From assembly GCA_964415795.1 (NCBI GenBank), contig CAYQBN010000004.1, positions 124,001-188,000 of the forward strand: 64,000 nt of DNA. The letters run 5' to 3'. A program made the position numbers and the translations under genes. Origin of the DNA: CALITV01 sp964415795 (GTDB taxonomy: Bacteria > UBP6 > UBA1177 > JAKLFG01). The notes under the pieces are model-generated. The model saw only the letters and a program-made list of their open reading frames with translations, was not told the origin of the DNA and made no database searches. Position 1 is the first letter of the stretch, and every line of letters begins with the position of its first letter. Of this stretch, positions 25,407-34,804 are shown piece after piece.

Positions 25407-27672
25407 TCATTCTTCCGGGATAAGGACTTCACGCGGCTTGGCGCCGTCTCCCGGACCGACGATGCCGGCCGCCTCAAGTTGGTCCACGAGGCGCGCGGCA
25501 CGATTGTAGCCTATCTTGAACTCGCGCTGAAGCATCGAGGCAGAGCACGAACGCTTGCGCCGAAGATACTCTATCACCTCGTTCCAGAGCGGATCCTGAT
25601 CTCCCTCGTCTGCCACCGCGTCGGCCGACTCGATGAATTCGGACGGTTTGGTCGTTATCTGGATGAGGTCGTCGTATGTCCCCGCCGGACAGCGTTCCTT
25701 GATGAACGCCACGACCTTCTTGATCTCCTCGGAGGAGACGAAGGCGCCATGAACGCGCACCGGCTCCGCGCTTCCCGGCGGGATGTAGAGCATATCACCC
25801 ATCCCAAGCAGTTGCTCGGCGCCACCGGTGTCGAGTATGGTTCGGGAGTCGAGTCCCGACGCGACGCGGAAGGCGATGCGGGTCGGCAGATTCGACTTGA
25901 TGGTTCCGGTGATGATGTCGCGCGTTGGCCGCTGGGTCGCGATGATGAGATGAATGCCGGCGGCGCGCGCCTTTTGGGCAAGCCGCAAGACGGCGATCTC
26001 GACATCCTTGCTGGCGACCGTCATGAGGTCGGCGAACTCGTCTATCACCACCACGATGTAGGGCATCTTCTTGAGCCCCTCTCCTTCCGGAGACTTGGTC
26101 TCCCGGTTCACCTCGGCGACCTTCTGGTTGTAGGCCTCGATGTCCTTGGCCTGATTTTCCGAAAGAAGCCGGTAGCGATTCTCCATCTCGTCCACCGCCC
26201 ACTTGAGAGTGAGCGCTGCCTTCTTCGGATCGGTCACGACCGGCATCAGAAGGTGCGGTATCCCTTCGTAGATGTTGAACTCGTTCATCTTGGGATCAAT
26301 CATGATGAACCGGACCTCGGCGGGGCTCATCGTGTAGAGAAACGACATGATGATGGTGTTGACGCCGACCGACTTGCCCGAACCGGTCGTCCCCGCGACG
26401 AGCAGATGCGGCATCTTGGCGAGATCGGCGACCATCGGATCCCCGTCGACCTTTTTACCGAGCGCAACGGGAAGCCCTTTCTCTTTCTGCTTCGCGAATT
26501 GATCGGAGGCCAGCACCGCACGAAGTCGTATCGTCTGTCGCTCATCGTTGGGGACCTCGACCCCGATATAGGGTTTTCCGGGAATACGAGGAACGACACG
26601 CACCCGTTTGCCGCCAACGACAAGACCGAGGTCGGTCTCCAGCGTCGAAACCTGCCCGACACGAACCGCTTCTCCCAATTCGAGCTCGTACATCGTGACG
26701 ACCGGACCAACCAAGGCACCTCGAACAGAGACCTTTATCTTATGCTGTCCTAGTTTCTGCTCGATGGTACGCGCCGTCCGTTGCACGCGCCCTTCGGGGT
26801 CCTGTATCTCGATAGCCTTTTCCTCCTCGACGAGGAGCGAAAGAGGCGGCAGTTCGTAGTTGGGGAGTTTCTTGAGCGCCTTGGTCGGCTCCTTCTTCGG
26901 CTTCGTGTCGGCAGCCACACGCACCTCTATCTTCTGCTTCTCTTTTTTCTGCCCTTCAAGCGGCGACGTCTTTGCCGCAAGGTCGTCGTCGTCCTCACTC
27001 TCTTCTTCCCCTTCCTCCGGCACCGGAACAGGTGTCTTCGACTCCTCGCCACGCTCCGGTTCTTCGCAAGATACGGGACGCTTCGCGAAGAAACGCTTCC
27101 AAAGCGCCGGCAAGTAATCGCGAAGCACCTGATACAGCGAGCGCATTCCCTTGTAGAGCGGAATGAAGAGGAGAACATGGAAGGTCGCCATGACATAGAT
27201 CGCCATTAGTACAATGAGAAGAAGGATACTGACGATGCTCCCCAGAGAGGGAACGAGCAAACGATTCATTAGCATGTTCCCTGCCCATCCGCCGCTGGTT
27301 CCCCACTCGAGAGGGTCAACGCCGATAAAGGAAAAGAACGGCATGAGAACGATGAACAGAACAACATGGAGCAGAAGATAGCGCCACATCGCGCGGAAAG
27401 CGAAGGGAAGAAAGGCGGCAAAGGCAACGATGAGCGGCAGAAGGAATGCGCTGTATCCGAACAGTTGCGTTAAGAGAGACGCCACGCGACGCCCAACAGA
27501 ACCGGTGACNNNNNNNNNNAACGGAGGGGACCTTCTCGCCGTAGGAGCCGAGCGAAAGCCAGACGAAGACGGCGAACAGAGCGCACAGAGCGCCTACAAT
27601 TTCCATTGCAGGCAAATTGAGCTCGATCTTCGGCGTCGTGCTCTCTTTCTTATCGTTCTTCTGCTCTGACAC
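25407..27672 (-). CDS. ftsK: DNA translocase FtsK, interrupted by an assembly gap
   Basis: Septal DNA pump that clears chromosome ends and activates XerCD at dif. Start is GTG 27672 (MSEQKNDKK...), followed by the first membrane helix (GALCALFAVFVWLSLGSYG). A run of ten N (27510-27519) then breaks the frame, and the protein resumes as VTGSVGRRVASLL with the remaining helices. Next come an acidic/Lys linker, the motor domain with Walker A AGTTGSGKSVGVN, VVVIDEFADLM (Walker B) and ATQRPTRDIITG, and the C-terminal gamma winged helix (LQREFKIGYNRAARLVDQLE). The frame difference across the N run is a scaffolding artefact, not a mutation. The start overlaps the upstream lipoprotein gene by 23 bases. 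Confidence 0.93.
27510..27519. other. Assembly gap (10 N)
   Basis: Ten N inside the N-terminal membrane region of ftsK. Codon phase before and after the gap differs if ten bases are assumed, so the true gap length is not 10. Confidence 0.98.
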
Positions 27673-28927
27673 GGTACACCCCTATCGAAAATGTCTTATC
27701 CAAAGGGACGAATTCCTGCTCGTAGCAAGCAAAGAGTTCTTTCTCTCGACTCGGTTCAACGACGACGCTCACCGCCGCCCACGCGTCTTTTTCTCCCATC
27801 TTCTCATACAGCTCCCCGAAAGGCACCAGTCCGCGATTTACAAGCGTTTCAACGACAAGACGCCGTTTTTCCAAAGCATCCGCAGAACGCACCACCAGAG
27901 AAGCGATCGAACGCGAGGATCCTTCGAGGGGAGCGAACAAGGCCTTAACCGGAACCGTTTGCTCAGGGGGTATGGACACCGTTTGCTCTTCGATACGCGG
28001 GCCGCGCCATACATACGAATAAGGAATAGGTATCCCGGCGAACGCGACCCCGCCTTCGACGAGCATATGTCGTCGTATCTCCTCGAAAGGTATCCCCTCC
28101 CCGTTGGTAAAGAGCACCGCGCCGCCGAGGAAGGCCGGCATCCCGGTGTACAGTCGTTTCGCTATCTTCAGAGAAAGGAGATTGGCGTAGAACAGATCGT
28201 CGCCGGAGATCGCTTCGCGTCGCGTTGTCGTATAAAACCACAGGAACAGCTCCTCGGGAGAAAGGGGCATTTGTCCATCAAAGACGATCTCGACGGAACG
28301 TAACAGAACCCTGACAGAGATTGGAACGCCGTAAAAAAGAGGGCTGTAGAGCGCCGCGAGGTCTCCCGGAAAATACGCGGCATCCCGAAGGCCGTAAAAA
28401 AAACGGACGAGCGACTCCTCATCGAAAGGAAGAGAGAGGACCGACCGGGAAAACACCACACGCACGCCGGCAACCGCCAGAGGGGTGACCGGCACCCGTT
28501 CCCATCCGGGGATATGGATTTCCACCGTGGCGGGCACGCCGGTCGCCGCCTCGGCAAGAGAACGATCGCTGCCTCCGAGGACGATCCGTTCTGCATAATC
28601 GCCGTGCTCCCACAAATAGGGAACAAAGAGATGCCGTTCGGTCGCATCGGACGGAACCGCCAACACATATAGCCCCCGCGAATCGGTGCCGAACGAGCAG
28701 GCGTAACCGCTTCGTTCGAGAAATTTCTTGAAGAAAAGCATCCGTGGGTCGCTTCCCCTGACGACAACGCCCTCTTCGGGCTCCGACACCACACCCGGCA
28801 TAACGACATCCGGCTGTTGCTTTCCCGCAGGAGGGACCGCCGAGGCCGCACTTTCACAGGAGCTGCCGGACATCGCGACGACACAAGCGCACAGGAGGGC
28901 CCAGAACGGCATCGACAGGTTATGCAT
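27650..28927 (-). CDS. Predicted lipoprotein of unknown function
   Basis: 425 residues, family not recognised. The N-terminus has a hydrophobic core (MPFWALLCACVVAM) ending SGSSC, a weak lipobox. The mature part is rich in beta-prone segments (VEIHIPGWERVPVTPLAVAGVRVVFSR) without clear repeats. The start at 28927 overlaps the buk stop by 8 bases; an alternative ATG at 28912 gives nearly the same protein. Its place between butyrate kinase and ftsK is conserved only as an operon position here and does not suggest a function. Confidence 0.5.
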   Translation of the reverse strand: MHNLSMPFWALLCACVVAMSGSSCESAASAVPPAGKQQPDVVMPGVVSEPEEGVVVRGSDPRMLFFKKFLERSGYACSFGTDSRGLYVLAVPSDATERHLFVPYLWEHGDYAERIVLGGSDRSLAEAATGVPATVEIHIPGWERVPVTPLAVAGVRVVFSRSVLSLPFDEESLVRFFYGLRDAAYFPGDLAALYSPLFYGVPISVRVLLRSVEIVFDGQMPLSPEELFLWFYTTTRREAISGDDLFYANLLSLKIAKRLYTGMPAFLGGAVLFTNGEGIPFEEIRRHMLVEGGVAFAGIPIPYSYVWRGPRIEEQTVSIPPEQTVPVKALFAPLEGSSRSIASLVVRSADALEKRRLVVETLVNRGLVPFGELYEKMGEKDAWAAVSVVVEPSREKELFACYEQEFVPLDKTFSIGVYRVRAEER

Positions 28928-29990
28928 ATTCCTGTATCTTCAGCTCCCCTTTCAAGGCATAGTACCCGCCTTCGGCAAGCGCCGTCATTTCACCTTCGCC
29001 AGGATAGACAACAACAGGTGCGATGAAAGAGACTCTTTCGGTAATCCAGCCGACGAACATCTTGTCATAGGCAACGCCGCCAGTGAGAATGATGGCATCG
29101 ACTTTTCCGTTCACCACCGTAGAGAGAGCACCGATCTCTTTGGATATCTGGTACGCCATGGCACGATAGATGAGCTCGGCCTGTTTGTCGCCCTTCTTGA
29201 CACGTTCCTCAACCTCACGCGCATCGTTGGTACCAAGATAGGCAACAAGGCCTCCATTCCCTTTTATTTTTTTCTTTATCTCGTCTACCGTGTACTTGCC
29301 TGAAAAACACATCTTCACCAATTGGCCAACGGGAACACCACCACTCCGTTCGGGAGAGAATGGGCCATCGCCATCGAGAGCGTTGTTGACATCTATCACC
29401 CTTCCCTTCGAGTGGCATCCGACCGAGACGCCTCCTCCCATGTGGGCAACGATGAGATTCATATCCTCATACGGCTTTTTCTGCTCGCGCGCGTAGCGAC
29501 GGGCGACCGCCTTTTGGTTGAGCGCATGGAAGATGCTGATGCGCGGCAGTTCGGGCATGCCGCTGATACGGGCAATGTCATCCATCTCGTCCACGACGAC
29601 CGGGTCAACAATGAACGCTTCCACCCGTGGTCCGATCGCACGCGCCATTTCCCGCGCGATGAGCGCACCAAGATTCGAGGCATGTTCTCCCATCCGTTCC
29701 GCCTTGATATCGGCGATGAGCGCGTCGTTTACGCGATAGACACCGCCCGGTATCGGTTTAACGAGACCGCCACGGCCGACGACCGCGCTGATGCTCGAAA
29801 GAGGGACCTTCGCCGCCTCCAGTTCCTTGATGATGACATCGCGCCGAAAATTGTACTGATCGATGATCTTTTTATAGGGGGCCAGTTCTTCCACCGAATG
29901 CTTGATGTTTTTCGAGAACACCTCTTTGATGTCTTCGAATACCGCTATCTTGGTCGAAGTCGACCCGGGGTTTATCGCCAGTATCCGCAT
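28920..29990 (-). CDS. buk: Butyrate kinase
   Basis: Transfers phosphate between butyryl phosphate and ADP, giving ATP in butyrate fermentation. 356 residues, exactly the usual length, from ATG 29990 with GGAGGGTGG upstream. It belongs to the acetokinase/Hsp70 fold: phosphate-1 motif ILAINPGSTSTKIAVFE at the start, MNLIVAHMGGGVSVGCH and LTGGVAYDKMF later. The isobutyrate or branched-chain acyl kinase variant cannot be excluded. It follows ptb by 10 bases. Confidence 0.94.
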   Translation of the reverse strand: MRILAINPGSTSTKIAVFEDIKEVFSKNIKHSVEELAPYKKIIDQYNFRRDVIIKELEAAKVPLSSISAVVGRGGLVKPIPGGVYRVNDALIADIKAERMGEHASNLGALIAREMARAIGPRVEAFIVDPVVVDEMDDIARISGMPELPRISIFHALNQKAVARRYAREQKKPYEDMNLIVAHMGGGVSVGCHSKGRVIDVNNALDGDGPFSPERSGGVPVGQLVKMCFSGKYTVDEIKKKIKGNGGLVAYLGTNDAREVEERVKKGDKQAELIYRAMAYQISKEIGALSTVVNGKVDAIILTGGVAYDKMFVGWITERVSFIAPVVVYPGEGEMTALAEGGYYALKGELKIQEYA

Positions 29991-30000
29991 CACCACCCTC

Positions 30001-30903
30001 CTACAGTTCCATGGCCGCCGCAAGCGCTATCGAATAGAGCTTGCTCCGATCGGTGTCGGCACGCGAAGTGAGTACGATAGGCACCTTCGCACCCATGAGA
30101 ACGCCCGCCGTCGTCGCGCCGGCGAGGAAATTGAGCGCCTTGTAAAGGATGTTCGCCGCCTCGATGTCAGGACACACGAGGATGTCGGCATCGCCCCCGA
30201 CCTCGCTCTTTATCTTCTTGTGTTCGCAGGCCTCCTTGGACACGGCATTGTCGAGCGCAAGCGGCCCGTCGACGATGCATCCCTTTATCTGCCCGCGACG
30301 ATTCATCGTCGTCAGCATGGCCGCATGGACCGATGCCTCTATCTTCTCGCTCACCGTTTCGGCGGCGCACAGCACCGCCACTTTGGGCTCCCTTATGCCG
30401 AGCCGATGGAATATCTCCACGGCGTTGTGAATCATGTCAACCTTCTGGGCAAAGGTCGGAGCCGGAGTGAGTGCCGCATCGGTAACGGCGAACACCTTGT
30501 GATACCCGGCCACTTGGGACAGCGCCACATGGCTGATGGTCTCCCCCTTCCGGAGGCCATTCTCCTTGTCGAGCACCGCACGCAGGAGATCGGCGGTCCC
30601 GACGAGCCCCTTCATCATGATGTCTCCCTTCTTCTCGCGGATGAGCTTGACCGCGATACGGCTCGCCATTGGCGGCTCTTTCTCGTCGATTACCTCGACC
30701 CCGTCGAGCGGTAGTTTGATCTTTGTCGCGATCTCCCTGATCTTCGCCGCGTCGCCGACGAGTATGGGAACGACGATCTTCTCCTTCATCGCATCACGGA
30801 CCGCCTCGAGCACCGGCTCATCCTCGGCAGCCGCCACTACGATGCGAGATGTTTTCTTACCACGCGCCATGTCGAGCAAGACATCAAGTTTTTTGAGCGT
30901 CAT
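30001..30903 (-). CDS. ptb: Phosphate butyryltransferase
   Basis: Converts butyryl-CoA and phosphate to butyryl phosphate, the substrate of the next gene's product. 300 residues from the ATG at 30903 (GGAGGCTGAC upstream), one base after ptsI ends. PTA/PTB family features: PILVGDAAKIREIA, GDIMMKGLVGTADLLRAVL, FAVTDAALTPAPTF and the C-terminal LNFLAGATTAGVLMGAKVP. The ptb-buk pair makes substrate-level ATP from butyryl-CoA. Their position behind ptsI suggests joint control with the phosphorelay. Confidence 0.93.
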   Translation of the reverse strand: MTLKKLDVLLDMARGKKTSRIVVAAAEDEPVLEAVRDAMKEKIVVPILVGDAAKIREIATKIKLPLDGVEVIDEKEPPMASRIAVKLIREKKGDIMMKGLVGTADLLRAVLDKENGLRKGETISHVALSQVAGYHKVFAVTDAALTPAPTFAQKVDMIHNAVEIFHRLGIREPKVAVLCAAETVSEKIEASVHAAMLTTMNRRGQIKGCIVDGPLALDNAVSKEACEHKKIKSEVGGDADILVCPDIEAANILYKALNFLAGATTAGVLMGAKVPIVLTSRADTDRSKLYSIALAAAMEL

Positions 30904-30904
30904 G

Positions 30905-32692
30905 TCAGCCTCCATTTGCTCTGAGGTTCTCTATCCATTCCTTACGAAAGATATGGGGATACCGTTCTTCCATCTCTCGTTCTATCTTTTCGCGCAGCTC
31001 ACTCTCGCTCCCGACCATGAGCATACGATTGAGGAACGCCCTACCTTCCTCAATCGAAGCGGATCGAACGATCTTTTTGACGATCGGTATCGCTATCGGC
31101 GACATCGAGAGCGTCATAACGCCCATACCCATGAAAAGGAGCGTAAAGTAAGGATCTCCACCCATCTCACCGCAGATCGACAGTCCGATGCCTGCCTTCT
31201 TGGAGATATGCGAAAGATTGTAGAGCGCCCGGAGCACCGCGGGGTGGAAATGAGAGAAGTAATGCGAAAGAGCCTTTTCCCGTCGATCGACCGCGATAAG
31301 GTATTGAATGAGGTCGTTAGTACCGATGCTGAAGAAATCGACTTCGCGAGCGAGCATTTCGGCGATGAAAAGGGTCGCCGGCAGCTCTATCATCGCTCCG
31401 ACCTTTATGCGCTTGAGGTTTTTTTCGAGCTTCATGTCCCGCGCCTGTTCCTCCAACAGCGCACGGAATTCCCTCACCTCATCCACCGCCGAGACGAACG
31501 GAAGAAGTATCTGCAGGTTCCCGGAGGATGCGGCTTTAATGAGCGCCCGAACCTGCGGCAAAAAGATTTCTGGATAGAGAAAACAGAAACGGATACCGCG
31601 AAGCCCCAATGCCCCGGTCGTATGGACCCCCCCCTCCTTGTCACTGCTGAAATCGAAGACCCGGATGGTCACATCCATGGGGTATGCCCGCTGCAGCATC
31701 TCATGATACACCGCGTAGTGCTCCTCTTCGGTCGGGATCTCGCCCTTCTCGAGGAACATGAGTTCCGTCCGGAAGAGCCCGATGGCATCGGCGCCGTATC
31801 GCTTCGCGAGTTCTACCTCCTCCTCTCCCTCCACATTGGCCGCCACGATGACGCGAGATCCGTCGCCGGAAACGGCAGAGGAAGTGGCATCTGCGAGAAA
31901 TTCGGCAAAGTACTCTTCGTAGAGACGCTTCTTGCGGAGATATTCGTTCTTTTGTTCCTCGGTGGGAGCAAGGATCACCTCGCCGGCGACTCCGTCCACG
32001 ATGACCTCGGAGCATCCGGCGACCTCGGTAAGAAGACCGTCTACGCCGAGGACCGCAGGCAAACCTAGAGAGCGAAGCACAATGGTGAGATGACTGACAC
32101 CCCCCGGTACCTCGAGCGCGATGCCGCGAATGTGCGGATTTCTCGCAAGGGAGCTCAAGTCGGCTATCGAGAGGCTGTGGGCGCAGAGCACGAAATCCTC
32201 CTCGGGAAGATTGCGAATGTAGGATGCTGCATGAGCGCCACCCAGAAGCGACATGAGTATCTTATCCCGGATTATATCGAGGTCGGCCGCCTTGGCCCGA
32301 AGATAATAGTCCGCCTCATCGGATTGCAAGCGCCCCGTCATCTCCTCGAACGCTGAAAGAACCGCCCACTCGGCGTTAATGCCTTTTTCGAGGATGCGCT
32401 CGCCCACCATCTCAGCAAGAAGGGGATCGGATACCATCATGCGATGAGCCTCGAGGATCGAAAAAGCCTCTCTGGGCAGATCTTGGCGCTCCATGATCGC
32501 GGCAAGTTCCTTGTCGCACGCCTTCACCACGCCGAGGAACCGGCGTCGCTCCTTTTCGCGCGCCTTTTGGCCACCACGCAAATAAAGGTGCGGTATGAGG
32601 GCGAACTCCCGATCGACGAAGAAGACCTTTCCTGCGCCGATCCCCTCGACGATCTTTTCTCCGGTAAGACGACGAACGACCGGCTGCCTCAT
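30905..32692 (-). CDS. ptsI: Phosphoenolpyruvate-protein phosphotransferase (PTS enzyme I)
   Basis: Takes phosphate from PEP onto a histidine and passes it to HPr. 595 residues, normal for EI with no GAF (PtsP-type) domain. The phospho-histidine lies in GGVSHLTIVLRSLGLPAVLG (the usual GGRTSH is altered at two positions). The PEP-site motifs GLFRTELMFL, GLRGIRFC, SIGTNDLIQYLIAVDR and the acid-base Cys in ICGEMGGDP are present. FDFSSDKEG replaces the more common LDxGGDK. Located 12 bases after ptsH. Confidence 0.92.
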   Translation of the reverse strand: MRQPVVRRLTGEKIVEGIGAGKVFFVDREFALIPHLYLRGGQKAREKERRRFLGVVKACDKELAAIMERQDLPREAFSILEAHRMMVSDPLLAEMVGERILEKGINAEWAVLSAFEEMTGRLQSDEADYYLRAKAADLDIIRDKILMSLLGGAHAASYIRNLPEEDFVLCAHSLSIADLSSLARNPHIRGIALEVPGGVSHLTIVLRSLGLPAVLGVDGLLTEVAGCSEVIVDGVAGEVILAPTEEQKNEYLRKKRLYEEYFAEFLADATSSAVSGDGSRVIVAANVEGEEEVELAKRYGADAIGLFRTELMFLEKGEIPTEEEHYAVYHEMLQRAYPMDVTIRVFDFSSDKEGGVHTTGALGLRGIRFCFLYPEIFLPQVRALIKAASSGNLQILLPFVSAVDEVREFRALLEEQARDMKLEKNLKRIKVGAMIELPATLFIAEMLAREVDFFSIGTNDLIQYLIAVDRREKALSHYFSHFHPAVLRALYNLSHISKKAGIGLSICGEMGGDPYFTLLFMGMGVMTLSMSPIAIPIVKKIVRSASIEEGRAFLNRMLMVGSESELREKIEREMEERYPHIFRKEWIENLRANGG

Positions 32693-32704
32693 ACGAGTCT
32701 TCCC

Positions 32705-32962
32705 CTAAAATTCGCTCTCGACAAGCCGTTCGAGCGCCTCCATGCATTCCTGCTCGTCGGGCCCATCAACTATGAGTTTTATCTCCGCACCGAACGGCGC
32801 TACTATCATGAGGATGCCCATGATGCTCTTCGCGTTCACGCGCACCCCGTTCTTTTCCATCTCTACCGTGCTCGAAAATCGCTCGGCCTCCTTGGCGAAC
32901 ATCGCGGCGGCGCGGGCGTGGAATCCGAGCCTGTTCCGTATCGTGACCGTCCTTTCGATCAT
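32705..32962 (-). CDS. ptsH: Phosphocarrier protein HPr
   Basis: 85 residues. Carries phosphate from EI on His15 (NRLGFHARAAAMFA) and has the regulatory Ser near 46 (AKSIMGILMI), the target of HPr kinase, which is encoded two genes upstream. It therefore can take both the PEP-driven and the ATP-driven phosphate. It starts inside the EIIA(Man) stop (ATGA overlap). Confidence 0.95.
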   Translation of the reverse strand: MIERTVTIRNRLGFHARAAAMFAKEAERFSSTVEMEKNGVRVNAKSIMGILMIVAPFGAEIKLIVDGPDEQECMEALERLVESEF

Positions 32963-33393
32963 GCCGGCACCTTTCCCTGTTTCTCGAGCAGTTTCTTCGC
33001 GCTGATGAGGTGTTCTTTCCCCGCTTGCAGTATCCCCTCGACCAAGTGAGACACCGACACCGCGTCATCGCAGTGTTCGAACGCATAGATGAGCATCGGA
33101 AGATTCACCCCCGTAACGACATCGACTTCTTCTCTCTTCACCAGCGTGAAAGAGACATTGGCGGGGCTTCCTCCAAAGATGTCGACGAATATGACCACCT
33201 TGCGCCCCATCGCCACGAAACGGTCGAGCGCCCGTTCGATCTCTTCCTTGATGCGGTTCATGTCGGCGAGCATCGAGTAATCTATGGAAAAAACCTGATA
33301 GCGATCGGAGAAATCAGCCTTCATGATGAACTCGGCGGTCTTTACCAAAGAAACCGCCAGATCGGCGTGACTCACGACAATGAAACAATACAT
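32959..33393 (-). CDS. PTS EIIA component, mannose/fructose superfamily
   Basis: 144 residues with the phospho-histidine near position 9 (IVVSHADLAVSLVKTAEFI) and the family strand VVIFVDIFGGSPANVSF. In full mannose-type systems it passes phosphate to EIIB, but no EIIB, EIIC or EIID is encoded in the operon or window. As a lone protein it resembles the 'PTS-EIIA near hprK' arrangement of alpha- and deltaproteobacteria, where it acts in regulation (established for the arrangement, inferred here). Overlaps the hprK stop by one base. Confidence 0.88.
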   Translation of the reverse strand: MYCFIVVSHADLAVSLVKTAEFIMKADFSDRYQVFSIDYSMLADMNRIKEEIERALDRFVAMGRKVVIFVDIFGGSPANVSFTLVKREEVDVVTGVNLPMLIYAFEHCDDAVSVSHLVEGILQAGKEHLISAKKLLEKQGKVPA

Positions 33394-34349
33394 TAGACAC
33401 CTCCCATCTCGCTGAGTTTCCGCTCCAACTTCTTCTCGAATTCCTCCGCACTGTTGACCCCGTGCATTTTCAACATATAGTCCCGTGCGATGATCTCCAT
33501 GAGCGAACTAAGGTTGCTTCCATGGCGGACCGGCACGATGTAATAGGGACGCTTCACTCCCAATATCTCATAATAGCGGGTGGTCGTTCCGAGCCGTTCG
33601 TATTCCACGGTGCTCGACTGATCCCACAGCATAAGGTTGATAACGCAGTCTATCGTCTTCTCATACTCCACCGCGGTGACGCCGAACATACGGTGCAGGT
33701 CTATGAGACCGATGCCGCGGATCTCGATGAGGTTGCGCATCATCTCGTTGCAGGACCCCACAAGTCGATCGGGCGGGATGAAGCGCACCTCGACGATGTC
33801 GTCGGCGATGAGCTTATGCCCGCGCATGACCAGATCGAGCGATGTCTCCGACTTGCCGATGCCGCTTTCGCCCATGATGAGCATGCCAACGCCGAAGACA
33901 TCGAGCAATTGGGCGTGGAGCGTCGTGGTGGCGGCAAGGAGACGATTGAGTTGTTCTCTGATGAAATCGATGAATATCGAAGAGACCATGCGCGTCGAGA
34001 GGAGCGGCACCCCGCGAGCGGTCGCGATCTCCCGGAAGTAATCGGGAGGACGCACTGGATCGGTGAATATCACGGCGACCGGATCGCATGAGAGAAACAT
34101 CTCGGTCTTAGCGCGTCGTTCTTCGTCTGGCAGGGTCGCGAGGTAATCGTTCTCGCTCTTACCGAACAACTGTATCCGCTCCCGGTACAGGTGTGCAGTG
34201 AACCCGGCGATCGAAAGGCCGACCACTTGCACCCGATTTTCCTTGACCTCGCGCGAGCTGATCGCCGCCTCGTCAAGGTTCTCGGGGGAAAGCAAAAGAT
34301 CGGGGATCTGCAAAAGGTGCTTAAGGGTCACCTTGGCGACGGCAGGCAT
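33393..34349 (-). CDS. hprK: HPr kinase/phosphorylase
   Basis: 318 residues from ATG 34349. Phosphorylates and dephosphorylates HPr on Ser46. The P-loop is MGESGIGKSETSLDLV (near 150-165), followed by KLIADDIVEVRF and the signature IEIRGIGLIDLHRMFG. The N-terminal domain (LTLLLSP..NLDEAAISSREVKE-type) has the usual length. A longer frame to 34433 runs into ptsN and is rejected. The start shares one base with the ptsN stop (TGATG). Confidence 0.94.
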   Translation of the reverse strand: MPAVAKVTLKHLLQIPDLLLSPENLDEAAISSREVKENRVQVVGLSIAGFTAHLYRERIQLFGKSENDYLATLPDEERRAKTEMFLSCDPVAVIFTDPVRPPDYFREIATARGVPLLSTRMVSSIFIDFIREQLNRLLAATTTLHAQLLDVFGVGMLIMGESGIGKSETSLDLVMRGHKLIADDIVEVRFIPPDRLVGSCNEMMRNLIEIRGIGLIDLHRMFGVTAVEYEKTIDCVINLMLWDQSSTVEYERLGTTTRYYEILGVKRPYYIVPVRHGSNLSSLMEIIARDYMLKMHGVNSAEEFEKKLERKLSEMGGV

Positions 34350-34801
34350 CAGGCGATCTCCCTCAGAACAGATAAGAACGCTGCGGCATCGGGAGCTGCC
34401 ATAAGGCGCTCCCGCGCTCCCCGGTCGTTGCACAATACGGAGATGCGGGAAAGTATCTTGAGATAGCGGAGATTGTTCCCTTCACGAACCACGATGAAAA
34501 AGACAAGGCGCACCCCCTCGCCGTCGGGAGCGTCGAAAGGAACCGGTTGCTTGGTCGTAGCGGCCGCCAAGGTAATGTCGCGGACCCCTTTGAGACGGCA
34601 ATGGGGTATCGCCACACCGTGTCCCACAGCGGTTGTCCCGAATCGCTCCCTTTCCTTTACTGCCGTCACGATGGTATCGGCAGAAGCACCGGCATCCGAC
34701 GCGGTAGCCTTCGCAAGAAGAGAGACGAGTTCATCGCGGGAAGAGACCTCCACGCCGCACAAGATATGGCGTTCCGTAAGCAGATCAGCGATGCGACACA
34801 C
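34349..34801 (-). CDS. ptsN: PTS EIIA(Ntr)-type regulatory protein
   Basis: 150 residues from a GTG start at 34801 with GGGAG 6 bases upstream. The phospho-histidine motif is HGVAIPHCRLKG, near residue 66; family fold PTS_EIIA type 2. In proteobacteria PtsN next to rpoN signals nitrogen/carbon and potassium status and is phosphorylated through HPr-type proteins. Only 3 bases separate it from rpoN. Confidence 0.92.
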   Translation of the reverse strand: MCRIADLLTERHILCGVEVSSRDELVSLLAKATASDAGASADTIVTAVKERERFGTTAVGHGVAIPHCRLKGVRDITLAAATTKQPVPFDAPDGEGVRLVFFIVVREGNNLRYLKILSRISVLCNDRGARERLMAAPDAAAFLSVLREIA

Positions 34802-34804
34802 GGA

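Noticed and set aside
27316..27672. Frameshift in ftsK
   Set aside because: The change of frame occurs exactly at the N run and is an assembly effect.
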